From the NCBI GenBank assembly GCA_018417955.1, contig JACTVC010000001.1:558001-622000 (forward strand): a DNA stretch of 64,000 nucleotides, written 5' to 3'. The translations under genes and the position numbers were made by a program. Source of the stretch: Laccaria trichodermophora (Eukaryota; Basidiomycota; Agaricomycetes; Agaricales; Hydnangiaceae). The stretch's first letter is position 1, and every line of letters begins with the position of its first letter. Under the pieces are notes generated by a model. It was not told the origin of the DNA. It made no database searches and saw only the letters and a list, made by a program, of their open reading frames with translations. Shown piece after piece: positions 1-10,991 of this stretch.

Positions 1-1854
1 GGATGGATACACAGGGACCTATAGGCAGTTACCTGTTTTATATGATAAAAGTGGTAGCCACCAGTCGAATGCGAGTTTCAAACTCGATTATGAACATATT
101 TCTCTGGGTACTTCGCAAAGCAGGCGCTCGAGATGTCCCCTCTTTACACCACCTTCGTCAGGTACAGACTTCTCTCTGGAAGTCATCAGGGGTGCCAACC
201 GTGCAGCACAAGTCCCCTAAAGGAAACATCTATTCCATGAACGATCCGTGTACCCTAGTGGCTATGGTGCGCAATACAACTGTCTTTATGCTGCATGAAA
301 CTAATCCATTCTATTTTAGGACTGGGCCAATCCCTTAGTATGCGGTCATATCCGTCGTTATCCAGTAATTCCCCTGGACAGCATTATTTCTGAGGTTTAT
401 CATGCTCAGAAATGGCGGAAGGATGTCGATCGACATACATTAAGCCCTATGTACGATGCTGGCAACCACCACTACTACATTGATGAACTTGCCCACCTCA
501 AAAATGGCAATTTTATTATTCCAGTGCGATGGCTAGAGGACACCGAAGGAAACGTCTTTGCGGATGCATATGCTGTTGCTTTTGATGACCAAGTATGGGC
601 TTTCCACTTGCGATTAGACTTCGATATTGATGGGTGTGGCAGTTTGTCGCCAGTGTTGTTGATGACAATGTGATTTTAGTGAAGTCGTTGGATTTGCAGG
701 ACAATTTGTTAGACTTGATGGATTGGGGCTGGCTTCCCACCTGGAGCAGTGAGTTGCATGTGTGATCTACGTCGTAAAGCCTGTTTATGAGAAATAGGTC
801 AAACCATCGAATCTGGATATCCAGCACGTATGCCTAATCCTGACCGCGCGCTAGCAGAAGGAGATCCCCTATACACCAGCTGGATTGATGTCTTCGGTGA
901 CGACGTGTCTGGAAACAGATCAAAGAGCTGGAATAAACACTGGAATACCTACATCAGCCATTGAAACCTACCCCAAAAGCTTCTTCAGCAGGAATTCCAT
1001 GTACATTTCGTCTCAACGTCACCAGTTGCCAGTGTTTCTGAGCAGTTCCATGGGATTAAGCAGGTTATCGAGTATGTCAAAGTTGCTGTAGTGCAGCTCT
1101 GGGATTAAATAACTAGTAGAGCAACACATAAGAAGCCTGTGAAGGTTCGTCATGGCACTTCAGGAACACAAGTGCGGTTCAAGATCTATGCCAACTCCGG
1201 CCCAGGAGACAACCCCGCCCAGAGCGAAGTCTGTGGCCACATCGGTGGAAATGGAAACCACCCCTGCAGGAAATGCTTTGTTGGCGGGACGCAGCAAGAT
1301 AAAGAAACCGATATTGGGTTCCATAGCCTCTTCAAGGTAGATCAGTACTTTTTCTCGTTGCCTGTACTTACTTACTTGAGATATCCAGGCCAGTGTTGCT
1401 CGTTCCGCAAAAGGGATCCTCTTGGATGTCAAATCCCAGGTTGAACTGGCCTGTCTGGGTATCGCCCAGAATGTACAGAACCGGCAGACTAAGAATGGTG
1501 TCAAAGATGCCTATACCCAATTCTGGATTGATGACCTTATAGCTCGTGTGCGAATACTGCGCAAGAACCACCCTGAACGGACCACACTTGATATCCAGGC
1601 GGAACTATTGACCTGGGTACATGAGCACGAAAATGACATCTATAACCCCTTTTTAACATTGGACGGTGAGAGCTTCCCAGAAATATGCAGTTGCCATCTG
1701 ACTAAATCTGACAGGGTTCAACCCGCCTATTGATACGCCTGTCGAAATCCTTCACACCATTCTTCTGGGTGTCGTCAAATACTTGTGGCATGGCTCACAT
1801 ACCCCATGGACAGCGAGTCAAAAACAAATCTATGCTGTTCACTTGCAATCCACT

Positions 1855-2678
1855 AGTAGCTGCACTCTACATCGATGTATTTATGGCAGCTGCCATGGCA
1901 AAACTTGATCAGCTACCGTGAGGGAATGAAATGAAATTTCATTGATTCACAGCACCCATTTCATTCAAAATGATTCATTCTGTTTCATTGATTCACGGCA
2001 ACTGTTTCATTCATTTCATTTCATTGATTCACAGAAATTCCTTCATTTTTCATTTCATTCCACCACGGCAACTGTTTCATTCATTCCTTTATTGTTAGAG
2101 CTGGGAAAATTATTATGTAATTGATGTAAAATATTAAAGTGCCTTATTTGGCAACAGTATGCCTATCTTGTTATGTATTTGAGCCTCAAATGCAAAAGTA
2201 CTCCCATATGGCCTCCCACACCACTGCAGTAGGGCACAACACATATCAGGCATAATTGTATATTATTTCCTTATTTAGGTGTGTATTAAAACATCGAAAT
2301 TGTTGCCTGAAAGATTGAAACAAAAATGAAATAAAGAATGAAACAAAAATTCCATGGTAAGAATGAAACAAAAAATGAAACAAAGAATGAAATAGTTGCC
2401 AGGAACAAATGAAACAGAATAAATTTCATTCTTCCTGGTAGGAATGAAGAAAGGATTGAAATGAAATGGAATGAAACAAAAACGATTTCATTCTCCATGG
2501 CAATGAATGAAAAAAAATGAAACAGTTGCCGGGAATGAATGAAACAGAATAAATTATCTCAAATGAAACAGGTGCCGTGAATGAATGAAAACTTTGCATT
2601 TCATTCATTCACGGTAGCTGATCAAGTTTTTTTATGGCAGCTGCCATAACTACATCATGTAATTGGCAGCTACCAGTC
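1855..2678. mobile_element. Foldback MITE inserted into the Plavaka relic
   Basis: An 824-bp non-coding block is flanked by an 11-bp direct duplication, TGCAATCCACT at 1844-1854 and 2679-2689. Its ends are imperfect inverted repeats: AGTAGCTGC near 1855 against GCAGCTACC near 2666-2674, then a shared ATGGCAGCTGCCAT box and CTTGATCAGCTACCGTGA (about 1903-1921) mirrored at about 2609-2630. Joining the flanks through one duplication copy puts both Plavaka halves in a single frame, so the edges are well set. The interior is iterated TTTCATT on the left half and AATGAAA on the right half. An 11-bp duplication with long inverted repeats resembles Mutator-like MITEs, but other DDE superfamilies are possible. 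No transposase is encoded. Confidence 0.75.
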
Positions 2679-2884
2679 TGCAATCCACTGAATGATCTGG
2701 GCTTTCCATCCACGCCATTCGCGCTAATTACATCATGCAATATGCCAACTCGCTAATCGGACGACAGTTCAAAACGATCACACAAGTTAATGTCTTTCAC
2801 GTCTATGATCTTGTAGATGCCACTCAGTTCCTTCTTATGAAAGCAGTTGGAGAACTTGCTGCTGTTAGAGTTCGTTGGCTCTAA

Positions 2885-3815
2885 TGTTGGCGTATTCCTA
2901 TGAATACGAATAGTCAGTAGCTTAGAATGATCAAAGACTTACCAAAGATAATGTATTTGACAAGCGCGAGCGTTTATATTGAAAGTATCGATTCCGATGT
3001 ACTTGTTTGCGTAAGTGTTGAAGAGTCAAGTTAGGTAAATAGAGTTTTACCCTAGAGCACGTAAGTCCTGGCGTGTCTCGACGTTAGACTAGCTTAGCAC
3101 TTTCTTATCGGATACGTTAGTACTAGACGTTAACGTGTCAGATCGTAAGTAGACGATAGCTTATAGCGTTATCGGATACTTATGAAGGTGCTTGTTCACC
3201 AGTCTTTATTCAAGAACTAAGATCACACGATATGTTCAGGTAAAAGGTAAGAATGGATTCTCTTTAACTAATGGCTCTGTTTAAATACATGACTATGTTA
3301 TCCAGAAGAGCTGAGAACTTTCCATAGTGTTCTACAACTATCGCCGCTTTAGGAGTCCCTTATACATACTGACGTGTTTGGATTTGATAGTATTTGGTTG
3401 CACTGTGTTTGCTAAATAACACTTGGCCAAATACTGTCAGACACGTCTCGCGTTAACTTTAATAAGTACGCGACGGACGATACATAACACAGCGCTTAGG
3501 TATATACGAGATACTGGTTGAGCAGTAACAGTAAGATACTGGTTGAACAGTAACAATAAGATACTGGTTGAGCAGTAACAGTGAGTACAGGCTAATAGAA
3601 TCAAGTAACAAAGGGTAAAAGAGGAAATGAAAGATGTTATACTGAAGAACAGTGTGCAATGAGATGTAGGAGGTAAATGGAGGAGAGGGAATAGAGTACA
3701 AGTGAGGAGTACCATAACAGCTGCTCTCTTGTGGATGCCAGAGATACGGAAGATGGAAGAATATCTCGTATGTTTGAAGTGCCAAATTTTATCCATATTT
3801 TCAATAATTTAGCAT
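2885..3815. other. Second insertion in the Plavaka relic, class unknown
   Basis: Plavaka coding similarity stops near 2883 (ends [15 protein letters not shown]) and resumes near 3820 (KVAAANVLDLFAMIDPSK). The roughly 930 bp between them is AT-rich and has no credible gene. It begins close to TGTTGGCGTATTCC (2885), a string that looks like the start of a copia-type LTR, but I could not find a matching CA-ending terminus with a 5-bp duplication. It contains a 25-bp tandem repeat listed separately. The insertion is inferred from the split coding similarity; the class is not resolved. Confidence 0.5.
3509..3583. repeat. Three tandem copies of a 25-bp unit
   Basis: Units start at 3509, 3534 and 3559 with the form AGATACTGGTTGAGCAGTAA plus five more bases (CAGTA, CAATA or CAGTG). 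The middle copy also differs by one base within the first twenty. The array lies in the non-coding insertion that splits the Plavaka relic. Confidence 0.9.
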
Positions 3816-5153
3816 TAACAGTCTGACATTAAAGTTGCTGCTGCAAATGTCCTGGACTTATTTGCCATGATTGACCCATCCAAAATGACGTCTAAACTCA
3901 AACTGCACCTTCTTGCGCATTTGAAAGAAGATATCCTTTGTTTTGGACCGCTTGTTGGGGTTGCAACGGAGGTGTTCGAGTGCTTCAATGCTATCTTTAG
4001 ATTCTGCTCTATCCTTTCCAACCATCTAGCCCCAAGTCGAGACATAGCCCTCCAATTGGCCGGACAAGAAACATTAAAACATCGCCTCACAGGTGGTTGG
4101 TGGCCAACGGCAGATGGGGAATGGGAGCGACCAGGGTTCTCCGACCGTAACTTCATTCACACCCACCCGACCCTCCAAGCTCTTGTGGGTTGGACCAGTG
4201 CAGAACCCCTTGTCAACTGTAGGTCCTCATTTCTACCATACATCTCCATTTACTTACCATGTATAGGCTCTTTCACGCTGGAACCACTCAAACGATGTTC
4301 AGGTCAGAAGGCAGAGAGCCGAAAGTACATCCCTTGGTTCCAGACACAAGGCACCAAAGCGCTTAACTGCATTTCAGAAGATGCTAATTCGCAATGGACG
4401 CCCTGCCGATCTGTTGTTGGACGATCTGAGGATACATGTATCATAGGATCATGGATTTTTGCAAAATCGCCACTACATGTAAGTCACACCTTATCTCGTT
4501 CTATTCGCCTTCAAGCTATTATCCTTTTTATAGTTCGGTGAACTCATTACTGGGCGCGTTGTTGAAATTTTGGCAAATATCACAAGCGACTGTGCTGTCA
4601 TCATCCTGGATGTTTTCCAAGTCCTTTCCACCCGACACCAGATCTTTGGTATGCCAATGCTGGCATGACACCATGAAGAAATAACCTATGTGGTTATTCC
4701 ATCTGCTGTACGTATGTGCCACCTGTCTATCATATAACGCGCTATAAACATCATGTGCAGGGCATAGATTTTCTCTATAATGTACAGCACGATTGTCCTC
4801 TCTCAAAATGTACTGCCTCGGGCAAGCAGCCATTAATGCAGGAGCGTGTCGAATCCGGTCTGATCCAGGCATACATTGAACACAAACCAATTGAACGCTT
4901 TGTCATTAACACACATTCGTTCCACAATGCGCACCTCCTTTGGGCAACCCTACCACGTTCTCTTGTTGCTCCTATCCTGCTTCATCCAAACCGGGAGGCA
5001 AAGCATTTCGAAATTGCAGGTGGCCTTCGAGTCACTCAAGAAGCCAAGCGAAAAGCTCGTGCTGTGCAGAAGAAGAATGGGGTGATAGATCCTGCAGGCG
5101 ATGCAGGGTCAGGACCCAACAAGCGAAAAAGATTGGAAACAGGACTGGAATGA

Positions 5154-6217
5154 TTTGAATAGCATCCAACACCAGCAACTGTATGACAATTGCCTCGAAT
5201 TCAGCTATCATACCATCAGCTTGATACTTTCCTGTCTCGTTCCAATAAAACTGCTCATCAACCGCCCCCCGATAGGCTTAGGTTGGTCAACAACAATACA
5301 CGAAAGGGCGAAAGAACGATGCCTATAACCACAGTTCAAAATTAACCACAGTGTAGTGGTTTGGACGTCCCCGACAACTAAGTTCGGTTACCAAGTCCAG
5401 AGAACTGCAGCTTTCTGTTTCTCGGGATCCAGGACCGATTGTGGCAAGCCCCATTTTACCCCCAAAGCACCCCCGTCTCAGCACCAGTGTCTCCCACGCT
5501 ATACTCTCAAAACTCCTTTCTGAAACAAGGCTCACAGCCACACCTCAACCATCTGCATCCTTTGGATCGGTATGTTTTCCCAATTATCCAGGCTGAACTC
5601 CATTCACACTTCACGCAGCCCAATCCATTCTGGGGTTTCGCTGCGCTTGCAGGATCCACACTGCCTTTCGCTTCCTTCAACAAGTCGCGATCTCCTTCGA
5701 AGAAGTCATGATCTATCAGGAGTGCAAACTTTGAAGTCCCATGTTTCATCATTGCTAACCAGACCCAGCACGCTGCATGCCGCCTTCGCTGTTGCTGCAG
5801 TCGAGCCTGCCTTGTGGCCCGTCGCCCTCACTCCATTAGAACACCCTCTAAACCGACGAGCATATCACTGCCAAGCTCTTCAATCTAGGTGCTGAGGTCA
5901 ACGTCATGAATGGTCGGTTCAACATCACCCCCACCACCCAGGAATATGAATACCAAACCAAGCGGACTCTGGGGAAAGACTGGGTAAGCATCACTATATT
6001 CTTTTTTGAAACTTAATTGACCCATACGCTCTCTAAGTATTATCTCTCAAACTCAATTGACCCATGCGCTTCGTTATTAGTAAGTTTTTGTTGGCTATCT
6101 GTTATACTGAGTCACTCACAGTCATCCTAAGATATCCTGAGTCACTAAAATTTGGAGTCACTTGCGGAACTTATATATATGCAGTTCTGATATCCTCTTT
6201 GTTGTGTCGCTCCCGCA
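5154..6217. other. Gap with coding-like relics but no supportable gene
   Basis: Several short + strand stretches look coding, for example around 5260-5330 (RLRLVNNNTRKGERTMPITT), 5430-5710 and 5860-5985 (FNLGAEVNVMNGRFNI), but they lie in different frames with stops between them. They may be a decayed partner ORF of the upstream Plavaka element or lost 5' exons of the gene at 6218. No start, splice set or recognisable domain could be put together. Confidence 0.4.
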
Positions 6218-7616
6218 ATGGCGCCTTCCCAAACACCTCCTTATGTCAACACTGCTGCTGCTGCATCTCAAACACCCCCCCAACCAATCCAAAGTCCACA
6301 GCCCCACCGCCCGCTTCAGAGGGAAGGGGCCGTTGTCTTCCTTTCAGCAGCTGAACAAGCCATGGAAGACGCCATGATGAGATCAAGCCCGACGCCAGAA
6401 CCGCCTGCAGTGCTTGGGAAACGAGGACGTCAAGCAGACAGTTTAACAGATGGTAATGACACTGAACCCGACAATGGACTCCCTTCGACGCCTTCCATTA
6501 GCAATGTGGCTGCTGCAACTCTGCAGTATGTATCAAAGAAGAAGCTTCGCCCCGAGCAACATGATGAGGTAGATGCCTTCTTGTTAGTAAGTACTCCTTT
6601 GACGTATATCTTGGGCTCGTGTCTAAATATCGACCAGGACACGGCGCTTGGACGACAGGCCAAGTTATTTGCATCTATTCTAGCCTTAGAGAATAAAGTC
6701 GATACTTTCCGATCAGCTGTGCCACCCTACCAATTATCCGATGAACTAAAAGTATGTGTCAATTCTGTCCTCAGCGCCTCGCCATTAAACTGCTCTATTA
6801 TACAATAGACCAATATTACCAACTATGGTGTAGCTGTCTTGCCTTCTGTCAATGTCAGTGCTTATAAGGGCGATATCCCTCGCACCCATGTTCTTGTTGG
6901 TACTTTTTTATAACATGAGTGCTGCAATTAATCATCCCACAGGACATTCTCAAGAGGTATCGTTTTGATTTGCCAGCAGGCATCGAGCACGACTATGCTA
7001 ACTGGGAGAAAATATCAACATTTGTCGGTTATTCGCTCACTCAATCTTGCGCCAGAGTAAAGAAATTAGTATGTGTAATATTGATATTTTTCTTCTTTCA
7101 ATGGGGCGCTTACACCTGTCTTTTATATAGATAAAAGACAGCATAAAGGCAAATACCAATATATTTTCGCTTGTGCAGGTGATTGTTCACTCCACGCCCT
7201 GTCACACGATGATCCAGCTTTGCTCTCGTGTTGTGCTCATGGTAAGTGTTGTCTTATCTTTTGTATACAGAGTCGCCTTCTGAGCCTGAACGATTTTAGC
7301 AAGTGGTTCACGCCAAATGCAATGGTGGTGAAAAGTATTGGAATCTGATTGATGCGCACCTTGAATTTATCCGAACAAGAGCAGGATCTTCCGCCTCTAA
7401 AACCGCGAAGTCTGCTACTATCCCTTCGTCCTACATTAATAATTCACTGACATCCTATGCAGGGCTTTTAACGAAATTTTGAAGACTGATCGCGCTACAT
7501 ACGGCGCGGCCAAAGAATATGTGATTGGGGATACCGTTCCTGATGCCTGGCAGCAACGCGTTGATGATGTAGTTGCGGGGACAGACCTATTAGATAATAA
7601 CGGATCCTCAGTGTAA
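6218..7616 (+). CDS. Multi-exon gene of unknown function, Agaricomycete repeat-associated family
   Basis: Seven exons: 6218-6586, 6638-6751, 6809-6899, 6943-7068, 7131-7241, 7300-7409 and 7463-7616, about 357 aa. The N-terminus is Pro/Ala/Gln-rich with a basic KRGRQ patch. The conserved core carries YVSKKKLRPEQ, YKGDIPRTHVLV, RYRFDLPAGIEHDYANWEKI and RAxFNEILK-like segments. I recognise this as a many-copy protein family of mushroom genomes often found among transposons; its function is not known to me and no enzyme motif is visible. The junction of exons 3 and 4 is out of frame by one base if the canonical GT at 6900 is used, and exon 6 uses a weak donor (GTCTGC at 7410). This copy may therefore be slightly damaged. 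It starts at the first ATG before the conserved core and is flanked by transposon relics. Confidence 0.55.
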
Positions 7617-7876
7617 CTTCTTTTGATAAATACACACTCCATATCAGCCATTTTTCAACCTGAGAAACACTGCTCTAATGTACCTAACTGATGCCATTTA
7701 AGACAGGGCGCCAAGGGCTGAAACATTATAGATTTCTTGTGTTCAATAGATTGTGGAACCCCTTTGTGATAATAACTGACTGTGACTCACGAAAATCAGT
7801 TCTCGCTGGGTTGAATGGTTAGCGATTGCGTAGTGAATATGCATGGCCAAAGTGCAATTTGTAACTGCAGACAATA

Positions 7877-8474
7877 GGCTGGAAATTGCAGTGAATATCC
7901 GCCTTTACTGTGCATCACACGCACCTAAGGACCAATCTGGACAACCTATTTATACAGGCAAGTAGCTGAGCCATTGAAACACGTCACAAAAGCAAGATTG
8001 AACAGGCCCGCGACACGACTCTGGTAGCATAAATGATGGCTGGAAATTGTAATGAATGTTCACCGTTACTTTGCATCACACACCACCAGCTTCAAATGTG
8101 AACATCATGTTCATACAGGCAAGGAGCTGAGCTATCAAAAAGTATCACAAAAACGTATCGAAAAACAGGCAAGCAGAGTAAACGATCTCGTGGTGCGGGG
8201 CCGAATTAGATGGCGGATGTAACGAGCCAGGGAAGATGGACGGCACATGGTTACATGCAACTGTCCAAGCTACCAAAATTCATGAGCAGCTTATGAGATC
8301 ACAAGTTTTCATCATGTCCATACAGGTATGGAGCCAAGCTATCAAAAAACAAGCAGGCAGGGTGAAAGATCTCGTGGTATGAGGCTGAATTAGATGGTGG
8401 TTGTAACGAGCAGGGGAAGATGGATGGCACATGGTTATATGCACCTGTCTAAGCTACCAAAATTCGTGAACAGC
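7877..8474. repeat. Degenerate direct repeats in a gene-free region
   Basis: Two families are visible. Copy A at 7877-7920 and 8038-8081 (offset 161) starts GGCTGGAAATTG and ends TGCATCACAC. Copy B at about 8163-8290 and 8347-8474 (offset 184) shares GATCTCGTGG, GAATTAGATGG, TGTAACGAGC and CATGGTTA in the same order. Copies differ by scattered substitutions, so this is old duplication. No ORF or RNA gene is evident between 7617 and 8770. Confidence 0.75.
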
Positions 8475-8769
8475 ATATCGGATAACAAGTGCTATTCACA
8501 TCGAATGTAGTCAGGGTGACCAAATCCCGGAGTCAAACTGTCCACAATATTCCGTCCACATCAACACAATGTTTCAAAAATACATCAACTCCATGATAAT
8601 TCCACGCTACAAACATGTTCTGTAGAAATGGCAGTGTAGATCTCTTCTTCAAGTGGAGGAGCTGGCGGCTCTGTAATAATACACAAGTCATCGATGTAGA
8701 CTACGAAAGAAATAAAATCAGATGGCATAAGTAAATATTGAGGGATGAGGTGGGTGGGTCGTGAAAAAT

Positions 8770-9225
8770 GCTCGTGTATCGTGCTGTACTAGATAATCAG
8801 CCAAACTCTTTATAAGGTTGAAGAGAGGGGGCAGTGCCGAGGAAGCAGGATTCTCACTGTGCAGAATAATAGTCTTTATTATTTGAAGAGGGAAGGCGGC
8901 GCCTACAAGACTATTATTGAAGAGAGGTGAGAATTCGTCCTATGGGAAAGAAGCACGGTGTGCTTACCTGGGTGTCTCACAAGGGCTGTGAAGGCAGTGC
9001 AGAGGAGGGACCCAGGATTATATACCTCTCTGCGCACCATAGCGCCTGACTCAGCATCGCTATTCAATAGCTCTGAGCCATGGCGGCATGAAGAGAGGGA
9101 TTACTCAGAGTATGAGTAAGAGGGCTGCGGCAGTGCCGCTGATGAATTCGGCAATGCCGAATTCAAAGGAGCTGGGCCCAGAGGCCTCCAAAAATGCTCC
9201 CCTCCCTTGGAACCCACATTTACGT
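8770..9225 (-). repeat. Possible solo LTR
   Basis: Read on the minus strand, this stretch has a TATA-like box (GGTATATAATCC, near 9030), then a CT-rich leader, and about 130 bp further on an AATAAA signal (near 8880). That is the promoter-R-polyadenylation order of a retrotransposon LTR. Exact TG...CA ends and a target duplication were not found, so the limits are approximate and the call is tentative. There is no gene here. Confidence 0.3.
9126..9166. repeat. Two adjacent short palindromes
   Basis: GCGGCAGTGCCGC (about 9128-9140) is followed within ten bases by the 21-nt palindrome GAATTCGGCAATGCCGAATT plus a final C (about 9146-9166). Both are perfect apart from the central base. They sit in the putative LTR upstream region. 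Confidence 0.7.
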
Positions 9226-9310
9226 CGAACTCTGCTACAGCTATGACGTCATCCATGGTTATTTGCAAGTTGCCGGGTATGACATCATGTTTCTGGTCCT
9301 TTGGGGTGTG

Positions 9311-9321
9311 GGTTCGAATCC
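9311..9321 (+). promoter_or_regulatory. Pol III B-box-like motif, possible tRNA-derived SINE remnant
   Basis: GGTTCGAATCC matches the RNA polymerase III B-box consensus exactly. The surrounding GTGGG and CCCGC can pair as a tRNA T-arm around the TTCGAAT loop. No matching 5' acceptor strand (GATGAGA-like) or A box was found 50-75 nt upstream, so a functional tRNA gene is not supported. A truncated tRNA or SINE body is the likeliest reading. Confidence 0.3.
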
Positions 9322-9341
9322 CGCTCTCATCAATTACTACT

Positions 9342-9393
9342 TACCGTTGGCGGCTGGGCTCAGGCCTATGTTTGGTATCAGAATGATGGCTTG
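9342..9393 (+). repeat. Truncated copy of a 76-bp hairpin repeat
   Basis: The 52 bp from TACCGTTGGC to GATGGCTTG match the left two-thirds of the element at 10916-10991, with two substitutions. The right inverted arm is missing. Confidence 0.8.
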
Positions 9394-10915
9394 TGGGTGG
9401 TTCGCTCATTGATGGGGTCCCAGCTGCCTTCTTCGACGTGACCTGGCCTCAAATGTCTTACGTAATGTCTAAAAAACATTGTGTGTCGATCTTTCAACTG
9501 CTCAAAATCATTCACCTTTGTGCTAAAACAGATTATCTTCATCAGCCTCAACGGCGTATGCATCCTCAGCATCATTGCGCTTATGTGCTCAGGCAGGATC
9601 CTGACACTTGTTCATGACGCCAACCAGTCAACAAGTTCCTCGCACTCGCAGAGGGGAGAATGGTCGCTTCGAGTAAAGCTCCCATGTTACAATGGAAATC
9701 AAGAAGAATTCTGATCACATTTTGTGTGTTTCTTTTGTAATGCTCTTTGTTTGTATAACTAATGGCTTGCAGGGGAAGCAGCGTGCTGAACCAACCGGGG
9801 GGCCACTTTTTGGGCAGTCCTTGGTCGTCTCTTCATCATCAGAGAGACGGTGAATTTTTTCTGCTGTTCTCGTAAAGAACTTTGGTTTCGGCACGCTGAG
9901 TGCCGTGCAAATACGTTTCCCACCCCCTTCTCCTCCTTCATTGCCAAACAAGCTCGCATTCATTTCTTTTGTACATAAGATGGGAGCTGTGATCCTCTGC
10001 TTCGCATGGACACATTCACCCTCGTTTCTGCCCCCTTTCCGCTTCTCTATTGGGTGCTCGAACGTCCTTATGGGCCTCATATTTCAAAACCTTGAAGGCG
10101 CCAAGTCTAAACAGTCTGTGACGTCCTGGAGGGAACACGCAAAGAGTGCACTGCCGACACATGTAGGGGGCATTGACATTTGCCCCATTTAAAATATGGC
10201 TTCTGTGCCGCCCTCGTTTGTGTCGAAGGGGGGTAAGGCTGAGAAGCAGTTTGATAAAGCAGGCTTTGGGAGGGAGAAAAGGTGGCGGGAATGAGGGGGT
10301 ATTTCATCGCGAAGCCAGCTGAGTCGTTGCTGCAATATCTATCGAAGTCCGCGTCAACAGGAATAATAGCTCGACGGCGCCGGTTGCTCGATCCCATGTT
10401 CACGACCACTAGATGCTTTCTATCCGACCTATAGTTGTGGGCCTTGAATGAACATTGGACTCTGCTTAGATATATATTGCACCACTACAATCCACTCATC
10501 TCCAGTATTATAGTCCTTACCATGCAGGCTACAATATGGTGTTCCATAAATATTGCGCTATAAATCATATAACGTGGTAGAGCCTATAATCGATGCAAGG
10601 ATATAAAGTGCCTGGTTCGTCTGTTCTTTTTTGCAAAAATCAAATAAAGTCTATGCCTGCAGACTTACTACATATCCAAATACTTGTGTACATAGGCAAC
10701 ATTAAAGGAGGTTTTGTTGTGACATTCAGAGAAGAGGTAAGCTGGAACTAGTCGGAAAACATACAACCAGAAGGCGCTGTCATCCCATACTTACAAGCGG
10801 CTATTAGTTTTCATTTCACCTTGTCACCCATTCAGGAATTCATGAGGAAGCAGTGCCAGCTCCCCCAAACACCCCTCGAAAATCAACTTCTTTTGCCAAA
10901 TACAGACCTGAGCCT
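9394..10915. other. Gene-free stretch between repeats
   Basis: Open frames occur on both strands (for example 10107-10409 and 9715-10080 on the minus strand), but none has recognisable domains, splice support or a convincing start. The 10410-10800 part is AT-rich. I see no RNA gene. Confidence 0.4.
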
Positions 10916-10991
10916 TACCGTTGGCAGCTGGGCTCAGGTCTATGTTTGGTATCAGAATGATGGCTTGACCTGAGCCCAGCCGCCAACGGTA
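10916..10991. mobile_element. 76-bp hairpin MITE
   Basis: The element runs from TACCGTTGGC to GCCAACGGTA. Its two 25-bp arms are inverted repeats with one mismatch (TACCGTTGGCAGCTGGGCTC and its complement), around a loop of about 26 bp. A truncated copy lies at 9342-9393, so the sequence is repetitive. It is too small to encode anything. Confidence 0.75.

Larger units (their letters stand above)
90..5153 (+). pseudogene. Decayed Plavaka-type (CACTA superfamily) transposase gene
   Basis: Pieces of one long transposase can be read in order in shifting + frames: about 330-670 (VYHAQKWRKDVDRH, YIDELAHLKNGNFIIPVRWL), 830-1095 ([20 protein letters not shown]), 1139-1330 (NSGPGDNPAQSEVCGHIGG followed by a C-x2-C pair), 1420-1690, 1715-1854 ([20 protein letters not shown]), 2690-2883, 3820-4220 (EVFECFNAIFRFCSILSNHL), 4530-4700 and 4760-5153 (EHKPIERFVINTHSFHNAHL). 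These strings and their order are those I know from Plavaka transposases, CACTA-like elements of Agaricomycetes that cut and paste through a DDE-type enzyme. Frameshifts, stops and two insertions (1855-2678 and about 2885-3815) disrupt it, so it cannot make a transposase. Some frame changes may be original introns. The 5' end may lie outside the window and no terminal repeats were found. The family call is from memory of family sequence, not from a search. Confidence 0.8.

Noticed and set aside
2885..3815. A solo copia LTR starting TGTTGGCGTATTCC
   Set aside because: No matching terminal CA end with a 5-bp target duplication was found, so the LTR call is left open.
3815..4541. A stand-alone host gene starting at 3867
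   Set aside because: The peptide (DPSKMTSKLKLHLLAHLKED, EVFECFNAIF) is a mid-part of the Plavaka transposase and continues the relic from upstream.
9240..9335. A complete tRNA gene around the GGTTCGAATCC motif
   Set aside because: Only the T-arm can be formed. No acceptor strand, D-arm or A box was found at the expected distance.
9715..10409. Minus-strand open frames of about 100-120 codons
   Set aside because: Composition is low-complexity, frames do not join by splice sites, and no domain or family could be recognised.
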